Shown here: piece by piece, positions 32,681 to 37,288 of the stretch
How positions within the stretch are numbered: position 1 is the stretch's first letter
Layout: each line of letters starts with the position of its first letter
Assembly: GCA_016463375.1 (NCBI GenBank)
Contig: JAEMRK010000012.1
Coordinates: forward strand, 1 to 37,288
DNA length: 37,288 nucleotides
Reading direction: 5' to 3'
From: Parachlamydiales bacterium
Lineage (GTDB): Bacteria > Chlamydiota > Chlamydiia > Chlamydiales > JAEMRK01
Program-made: the position numbers and the translations under genes
The notes under the pieces: model-generated
The model's database searches: none
What the model saw: only the letters and a program-made list of their open reading frames with translations
What the model was told of the DNA's origin: nothing

Positions 32681-33780
32681 CACGCGGTATATTCATTGCT
32701 GCTACAGGCCAGCATATTGGTAAAACAACACTGTGCCTTGGGATTCTAGCAGGACTCTTAAAAATATATAATCGCGTTGGTTTCATAAAGCCCGTCGGTC
32801 AAAAACACATATTCGTTAATAATCAGATACCAGTTGATAAAGACGCTGTTTTATTTCACGAATATTTCAGGTTAAACATCCCATACACAGCAATGAGTCC
32901 TGTAATCATTCCTGCCGGAATGACAAGAGAGTTTTTAGATGGCTTGATAGATACTCAACAATTGAAAGATAAAATCACTGATGCCTACGACCACATCTCT
33001 TCAAACCATGATTTTACATTATCTGAGGGCACTGGACATGTCGGTGTTGGTTCTATTATTGATCTCAATAATGCCGATGTAGCAAGTCTTTTAGGCCTAG
33101 AAGCCGTATTGATAGCGTCGGGTGGACTCGGATCTGCCTTTGATGCGCTAGCTGTCAATTGTGCTTTGTTTCATGCTAAAGGGGTGAAAATTAAAGGCGT
33201 TATATTGAATCGTGTTCTCAATGAAAAAAGAGAGATGATCATTAACTACTTTCAAAAAGCGCTTAATCGATGGAATATTCCATTAATCGGGGCGATACCT
33301 TATGAAGAAATGCTTGCGGAACCCTCGATTCTTGACTTCGAGACACTTTTTGAAACTAAAGTACTCGTCGGTGAAAAACAACGTTTTTGTCATTTCCACC
33401 ACTTATCTATTGTCGACACTAGCATGCGCTTGTATCGACAAGAAAAACTACTAAACAATCAATTAATCATTACACCAGCATCAAGAGAAGATCTTATTTT
33501 AGCAACTCTGGCAAAAGTATGGGATTCTAAATTAGCAACACCCCCAAGACCCACTTCTTGCGCTTTGCTATTAACTGGGCCACAACCACCAAGACCTTTA
33601 CTCGTTGAAAAAATAAAACGAGCAGACCTCCCCTGCTTGTACACTTCAGTATCTAGCTATAAAGCGATGCAAATGATTTCTTCATTTACTGCAAAAATTC
33701 GTCAGGAAGATTTATGTAAAGTTGAGCTTGCGATTCAACTTGTTGAATCGCATGTCGATTTTTCACTTCTTACAAGTTGA
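32677..33780 (+). CDS. P-loop (BioD/Pta N-domain-like) protein with DRTGG domain
   Basis: 367 residues from GTG 32677, which overlaps the Nudix stop as GTGA; TTG 32668 is an alternative. Residues 1-~205 are a dethiobiotin-synthetase-like P-loop ATPase domain (ATGQHIGKTTL, 9-19). Residues ~215-325 match the DRTGG domain, whose pattern is visible as TPASREDLILATLA, then LLLTGPQPPRPL and PCLYTSVSSYKAMQMIS. This is the arrangement of the N-terminal region of long phosphate acetyltransferases, but the catalytic PTA domain is absent, so it may act as an acyl-phosphate or nucleotide-responsive regulator. Function is not established. It converges on the WaaC-like gene with an 18-bp overlap. Confidence 0.82.
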   Translation: MTRGIFIAATGQHIGKTTLCLGILAGLLKIYNRVGFIKPVGQKHIFVNNQIPVDKDAVLFHEYFRLNIPYTAMSPVIIPAGMTREFLDGLIDTQQLKDKITDAYDHISSNHDFTLSEGTGHVGVGSIIDLNNADVASLLGLEAVLIASGGLGSAFDALAVNCALFHAKGVKIKGVILNRVLNEKREMIINYFQKALNRWNIPLIGAIPYEEMLAEPSILDFETLFETKVLVGEKQRFCHFHHLSIVDTSMRLYRQEKLLNNQLIITPASREDLILATLAKVWDSKLATPPRPTSCALLLTGPQPPRPLLVEKIKRADLPCLYTSVSSYKAMQMISSFTAKIRQEDLCKVELAIQLVESHVDFSLLTS

Positions 33781-34740
33781 TTTCATAATTTGTAAATAAG
33801 ATTCAAAAAGCTCTTCTGGTGTCCATCCTTGCATACAAGGATAATCTACACATGTTCGCAAACGAGGACATCTTGTCTTGAAAGTAACTCCATAAGGACA
33901 GTGACCTTGAATGGATAAACGTCCATCACCTTCTGGGCCATATTTAACTTTTGAGGATGGTCCAAACAGAGCTAATATTTTACAAGTTGCTCTATTGGCT
34001 ATGTGCAATGGTAATGAATCCACCGCTATAACACAGCGCGATTGATTGAAAAGTTTTAATAAATCTTCAAATTCATACACACGATCTAAGGGCTCAACAT
34101 AGGGTAAATCAACCATCTGATGAGCAATTGTCTGCTCTTGAGCATTACCCCAAAGTATTTTGAAAGTACTTTGATCATACTCATGAATCATTTCCATTAA
34201 TCTTTGAGTTGTCTGAATATTCATCTCTTTACTAGGCCATTTAGAAAATGGACACAGATAAATCACTTGATTGGAATCTGTATTAGACTTGTGCTTTGAT
34301 GAAAAATGATCGGTGTCGTAAAAATGTTGTTGTACGATTTGCAAATAGTCTTGACAACGACTTGTATTTCCGCCTATAGAATACCGACGATTTGTTACTA
34401 AGCAATTAGGCCACTCTGGAGCGTCTTTAAAAGCAAACCCAACTTTATAAGTAGATCTTGCCATCCATGTGATTCTAGCTGATTTACAATTACCTTGAAG
34501 ATCAAATAAATGATCATAATACGTGCTCTTCAGCTCTTTTTTAAAAGCGGATTGATCTCCATGACGATCGTAAATAATTAGACGATCAACTAAGGGATTG
34601 TTTTGTAAAATAGAGGCGCAGCGTTTTTCCACAACCCAATCGACATCGACTAAGGGATAGCGTTCTTTTAAATAGTCCAATACATCAAGTGTTTGGATAA
34701 TATCACCCAAAGACGACGTTTTGACGATCAAAACTTTCAT
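33763..34740 (-). CDS. GT9 glycosyltransferase, WaaC (heptosyltransferase I)-like
   Basis: 325 residues. The N-terminus MKVLIVKTSSLGDIIQTLDV matches WaaC, which adds the first heptose to Kdo. The C-terminal Rossmann half carries VIAVDSLPLHIANRA and LFGPSSKVKYGPEG, then a Cys-containing tail (TRCPRLRTCVDYPCMQGW). The catalytic Asp of the N-domain (Asp13 in E. coli WaaC) is represented by the Asp of SLGD. Together with the WaaQ-like gene at 12234-13346 it gives this window two GT9 enzymes. ATG overlaps the upstream rluA-type stop by one base (TAATG), so they are coupled. Confidence 0.85.
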   Translation of the reverse strand: MKVLIVKTSSLGDIIQTLDVLDYLKERYPLVDVDWVVEKRCASILQNNPLVDRLIIYDRHGDQSAFKKELKSTYYDHLFDLQGNCKSARITWMARSTYKVGFAFKDAPEWPNCLVTNRRYSIGGNTSRCQDYLQIVQQHFYDTDHFSSKHKSNTDSNQVIYLCPFSKWPSKEMNIQTTQRLMEMIHEYDQSTFKILWGNAQEQTIAHQMVDLPYVEPLDRVYEFEDLLKLFNQSRCVIAVDSLPLHIANRATCKILALFGPSSKVKYGPEGDGRLSIQGHCPYGVTFKTRCPRLRTCVDYPCMQGWTPEELFESYLQIMKSTCKK

Positions 34741-35561
34741 TACGACACTTTCAAATCATTAATTACATTAACGAAATCTTCAGGCATTGGCGCGTTAATT
34801 TGCAACAAATCTTGTGAAATTGGATGATGGATTTGAATTTTTGAGGCATGCAACATGTGACGCAATGGCTGATGTTTGCAATGAAAGGAACGACTATATT
34901 GATAGTCACCTAAAATAGGATGCCCCATTTCTTTTAAATGAACGCGTATTTGGTGAGTTCGTCCAGTTTTTGGAAAACACATGATTAAACTAGCGCGGTT
35001 TAAGCGCTCTTTTAAAGTCCAATGGGTTTCTGCAAAACGACCAGTTTTTTGTGACTGGTATAATTTCTGCCCATCATAGCTCTTATAATGCGCCAAATGG
35101 CTTGTTATCACACCTTGTGATTGGCGAACTCTTTGATCGACCAATGCTTGGTACTCTTTTTCAACCGTTTTATTTTTGAATTGTAAAAAGAGCGATTTAT
35201 AAGCATCAAGTGTTTTAGCAATGATAAAAACGCCTGATGTATCGCGATCTAAACGATGAACAAGCTCAACACCCTCAAACTGTAATTTTTCGCATGGTAT
35301 GCCAGCTGGCTTATTGTATATGCATAAGTGCTCATCTTCAAATAAGATGCTGACCAACTGATCAACGACTGGTCTTAAAGTGATCATATCACCATAACGG
35401 ATGCGTGTTGACGCAAAGCGTTCGACACGCCCGTTAATCATACAGCCATTGCGATGAATCCACTCCTTAATCTTTTTTTGAGAGATATCTTCGATCTTAG
35501 ATCTCAAAAATTGAAGTAAAGAAATGTTTTGCTCTTTTTTTGTGACAGTCCATTGATACAT
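34740..35561 (-). CDS. RluA-family pseudouridine synthase
   Basis: 273 residues. An N-terminal S4 RNA-binding domain (~12-62, QFLRSKIEDISQKKIKEWI) precedes the catalytic domain with VHRLDRDTSG (101-110); D105 is the catalytic Asp of HRLDxxTSG. YNKPAGIPCE before it and GRTHQIRVHLKEMGHPILGD after it complete the RluA/RluD/RluC type pattern. The enzyme converts uridine to pseudouridine in rRNA or tRNA; which site is not determined here. No ribosome site is visible upstream of ATG 35561 and TATACT lies 6 bases ahead of it. It is divergent from fabI. Confidence 0.92.
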   Translation of the reverse strand: MYQWTVTKKEQNISLLQFLRSKIEDISQKKIKEWIHRNGCMINGRVERFASTRIRYGDMITLRPVVDQLVSILFEDEHLCIYNKPAGIPCEKLQFEGVELVHRLDRDTSGVFIIAKTLDAYKSLFLQFKNKTVEKEYQALVDQRVRQSQGVITSHLAHYKSYDGQKLYQSQKTGRFAETHWTLKERLNRASLIMCFPKTGRTHQIRVHLKEMGHPILGDYQYSRSFHCKHQPLRHMLHASKIQIHHPISQDLLQINAPMPEDFVNVINDLKVS

Positions 35562-35605
35562 ATAGAAAGTATAACCAAAAAAACACTATTGATCGAGATA
35601 TAAGG

Positions 35606-35633
35606 TTCAAATAATAGGCTTATCTATTACAAT
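35606..35633 (+). promoter_or_regulatory. Candidate promoter for fabI
   Basis: TTCAAA (35606-35611) and TACAAT (35628-35633) are 16 bases apart. The -10 matches consensus at 5 of 6 positions. Transcription would start about 27 bases before ATG 35667. Confidence 0.4.
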
Positions 35634-35666
35634 TTGTACTTTTTCAAAAAATTTGCAGGAGAGATC

Positions 35667-36575
35667 ATGCTTAAGATCGATCTAAAGGGTAAAATAGCTT
35701 TTATAGCAGGCATTGGAGATGACGGAGGATTTGGCTGGGCTATTGCTAAAGCTTTAGCAGAAGCTGGCGCCACAATTCTTGTTGGGACATGGACACCTAT
35801 ATATAAAATTTTTACACAGAGCTTGAATACCGGAAAATTTGACGAATCTCGTCGCCTTTCCGATGGATCCATGCTTGAATTTGCAAAGATTTATGCATTA
35901 GATGCGATGTTCGATAAACCAGACGATGTCCCTCAAGACGTTAAGGATAATAAACGATATAGGGATAATGAAGGTTATACCATCTCTGAAGTAGCTGAAA
36001 AAGTTAAAAACGATTTTGGACATATCGATTACTTCATTCACTCATTAGCTAACGCTCCTGAAGTCAAAAAGCCTTTATTAGAAACATCGCGTCAAGGCTA
36101 CCTTGCAGCGATGAGCTCATCATCTTATTCTTTTGTTAGCTTACTCGCCTACTTTGGACCATTGATGAACAAAGGTGGAGCTGCATTAACTTTATCTTAC
36201 ATAGCATCTGAGCGCGTCGTTCCTAAATACGGGGGCGGTATGGGTTCTGCAAAAGCGGCTCTTGAATGTGATACAAGACAGTTAGCATGGGAAGCTGGAC
36301 GTAAATATCAAATACGCGTCAATACAATATCTGCAGGTCCTTTACCAAGCAGAGCTGCTAAAGCGATTGGCATGATCGATAGTATGATCGAATACTCAAA
36401 AATGAATGCACCATTGACTAAAGAATTTGAAGCAGAAGAAGTAGCGACAACAGCTGCGTTCTTATTATCACCACTGGCTTCTGCGATAACTGGTGTAACG
36501 CTTTATGTCGATAACGGCATGCACGCAATGGGCGTTGCTGTAGACAGTGCCATTTTGAACTCAATTACAAGTTAA
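35667..36575 (+). CDS. fabI: Enoyl-[acyl-carrier-protein] reductase (NADH), FabI
   Basis: 302 residues. FabI performs the last step of each fatty acid elongation cycle, reducing enoyl-ACP with NADH. The N-terminal nucleotide site is [20 protein letters not shown]. The catalytic pair is Y188 and K196 in [14 protein letters not shown]: Tyr-x7-Lys, as in plant ENR, rather than the Tyr-x6-Lys of E. coli FabI. The long insertion at ~44-110 (IYKIFTQSL through YTISEVAE) is also of the plant/chlamydial type, and this type agrees with the Chlamydiae assignment. ATG 35667 has AGGAG close upstream; TTG 35634 is not supported. It converges on the SDR gene with an 11-bp overlap. Confidence 0.94.
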   Translation: MLKIDLKGKIAFIAGIGDDGGFGWAIAKALAEAGATILVGTWTPIYKIFTQSLNTGKFDESRRLSDGSMLEFAKIYALDAMFDKPDDVPQDVKDNKRYRDNEGYTISEVAEKVKNDFGHIDYFIHSLANAPEVKKPLLETSRQGYLAAMSSSSYSFVSLLAYFGPLMNKGGAALTLSYIASERVVPKYGGGMGSAKAALECDTRQLAWEAGRKYQIRVNTISAGPLPSRAAKAIGMIDSMIEYSKMNAPLTKEFEAEEVATTAAFLLSPLASAITGVTLYVDNGMHAMGVAVDSAILNSITS

Positions 36576-37278
36576 AGCCCCCGCTGACTTCAATATTTTG
36601 GCCAGTGATATAGTCACTGGCCTCATCAACTAGAAATTGCACAACACGCGCAATTTCTTGAGTCGTACAAGGCCGATGCATTGGCAGTCTATCTTTTACT
36701 TGATCTAAATCTACAGCGTTATCAATTACTCCTGGAGACACCATATTCACCCTGACATTTTTTGGAGCTAACTCTTTAGCTAAAGACTTCGTCAATCCAA
36801 GAAGTGCAAGTTTAGTAATATAGTATGCCGGCGCTGTATGGTTAGGTCTAACTGCTGACAATCCAGTCACACCTATGTTGATGATTTGTCCTTTATTTTT
36901 AACTAAACTATCTTGTAATTTTTGAATAAGATGAAATGGGGCATTTAAATTAGTTTGAATGAGGCTATGCCACTCATTGAGATTTGTTTCTAATACAGGT
37001 TTAACTAAAAAATTTCCTACGTTATTTATTAATAAATGAGTCGAAGGCACTTCTTTTAAATAGGTATTTAACATCTCATCTATACCTTTAGACGTATCGA
37101 AGTTTCCATATATTGATTTGGCCTTAACGCCCTTATTTATACATTTTTCGACTACATCTACAGCTTCACTCTCACTACTACAATAGTGAATTGCTATATT
37201 CCAACCTAAATCAGCTAAAGATAATGCTAATTGTTTGCCTAACCGCTTAGAAGCTCCCGTAATCAACGCCCATTTCAT
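36565..37278 (-). CDS. Short-chain dehydrogenase/reductase, pteridine-reductase-like
   Basis: 237 residues. The NAD(P) site is [15 protein letters not shown] (4-18), with the TGxxxRxG form found in FolM/PTR1 pteridine reductases and [10 protein letters not shown] following, as in that group. NNVG (85-88) is the SDR structural motif and the catalytic pair is Y152xxxK156 (AYYITK). The catalytic Ser position expected 13 residues before the Tyr is Gly139; Ser141 or Thr138 may substitute. Reduction of dihydrofolate/dihydropterin is plausible but another carbonyl substrate is equally possible. The full reading frame is inside the window, starting 10 bases from the right edge; GGGTTTACAC precedes the ATG. 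Confidence 0.8.
   Translation of the reverse strand: MKWALITGASKRLGKQLALSLADLGWNIAIHYCSSESEAVDVVEKCINKGVKAKSIYGNFDTSKGIDEMLNTYLKEVPSTHLLINNVGNFLVKPVLETNLNEWHSLIQTNLNAPFHLIQKLQDSLVKNKGQIINIGVTGLSAVRPNHTAPAYYITKLALLGLTKSLAKELAPKNVRVNMVSPGVIDNAVDLDQVKDRLPMHRPCTTQEIARVVQFLVDEASDYITGQNIEVSGGFNL
36600..36622. repeat. Perfect 9-bp inverted repeat beyond fabI
   Basis: GGCCAGTGA and TCACTGGCC (36600-36608 and 36614-36622) enclose TATAG, 24 bases past the fabI stop and inside the 3' end of the SDR gene. No T tract follows on either strand, so it is not a standard terminator. Confidence 0.4.
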
Positions 37279-37288
37279 GTGTAAACCC

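Noticed and set aside
35634-35666. TTG-initiated extension of FabI
   Set aside because: The ATG at 35667 has AGGAG and matches the family start; the extension lies over the candidate promoter.
1-37288. tRNA, rRNA, CRISPR, transposase or phage genes
   Set aside because: I looked for cloverleaf ends, repeat-spacer arrays and transposase or integrase motifs and found none; only the SRP RNA is supported.

Overview
The window is A+T-rich, gene-dense bacterial DNA that reads as chromosome from an environmental (amoeba-associated) member of the Chlamydiae, probably Parachlamydiaceae-like. The evidence is gene order and family type. ssb sits next to pepA and a short RodZ-like protein next to RNase HIII, both arrangements I recall from Chlamydia genomes. 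FabI is of the plant/chlamydial type (Tyr-x7-Lys), and several large or tandem proteins match no family I recognise. No species can be named from the sequence alone. I see no tRNA, rRNA, insertion sequence, prophage or CRISPR array.

Layout. (a) 1-1792: three tandem genes, the first cut by the window edge, for a diverged family of ~155-170-residue helical proteins of unknown role. (b) 1848-3735: an exported adenylate-kinase-like protein whose 3' end overlaps rarA by 47 bp. (c) 3758-8637: transport block with a dicarboxylate-symporter/solute-binding-protein fusion, a membrane-anchored FAM173-like methyltransferase, a TSUP exporter with its DUF1634 partner, and a CDF metal exporter. (d) 8846-10478: an acidic coiled-coil protein overlapping hemW. 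(e) 10475-20746: a long minus-strand block, in transcription order TPR protein, mgtE, ssb, pepA, corA, a 44-residue basic protein found by eye, an OsmC protein, a WaaQ-like glycosyltransferase, holA and an RsmI-like methylase. (f) 20887-24471: a thioredoxin-fold YyaL-type protein and rodZ, divergent from rnhC. (g) 24609-27790: a small membrane protein, recN, an outer-membrane protein and the SRP RNA gene, which runs into the 3' end of convergent mazG. (h) 28494-33780: a 1233-residue orphan protein behind a near-consensus promoter, then a Nudix hydrolase and a P-loop/DRTGG protein coupled by a 4-bp overlap. (i) 33763-37278: a WaaC-like glycosyltransferase and an RluA-type pseudouridine synthase, divergent from fabI, with a pteridine-reductase-like SDR convergent to fabI.

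Most of the window is housekeeping: DNA replication and repair (rarA, holA, ssb, recN, rnhC), protein targeting (SRP RNA), envelope synthesis (two GT9 enzymes, fabI, rodZ), Mg2+ supply (corA and mgtE) and nucleotide sanitation (mazG, Nudix). The parts most worth following up are the symporter-SBP fusion with its altered cation-site residues, the exported and apparently degenerate adenylate kinase, the tandem paralog family, the 1233-residue orphan, the 44-residue basic protein, and a short leader ORF that contains a terminator upstream of the 24609 gene. Residue-level comparisons with E. coli or archaeal homologues were made by eye from memory and should be confirmed by alignment.
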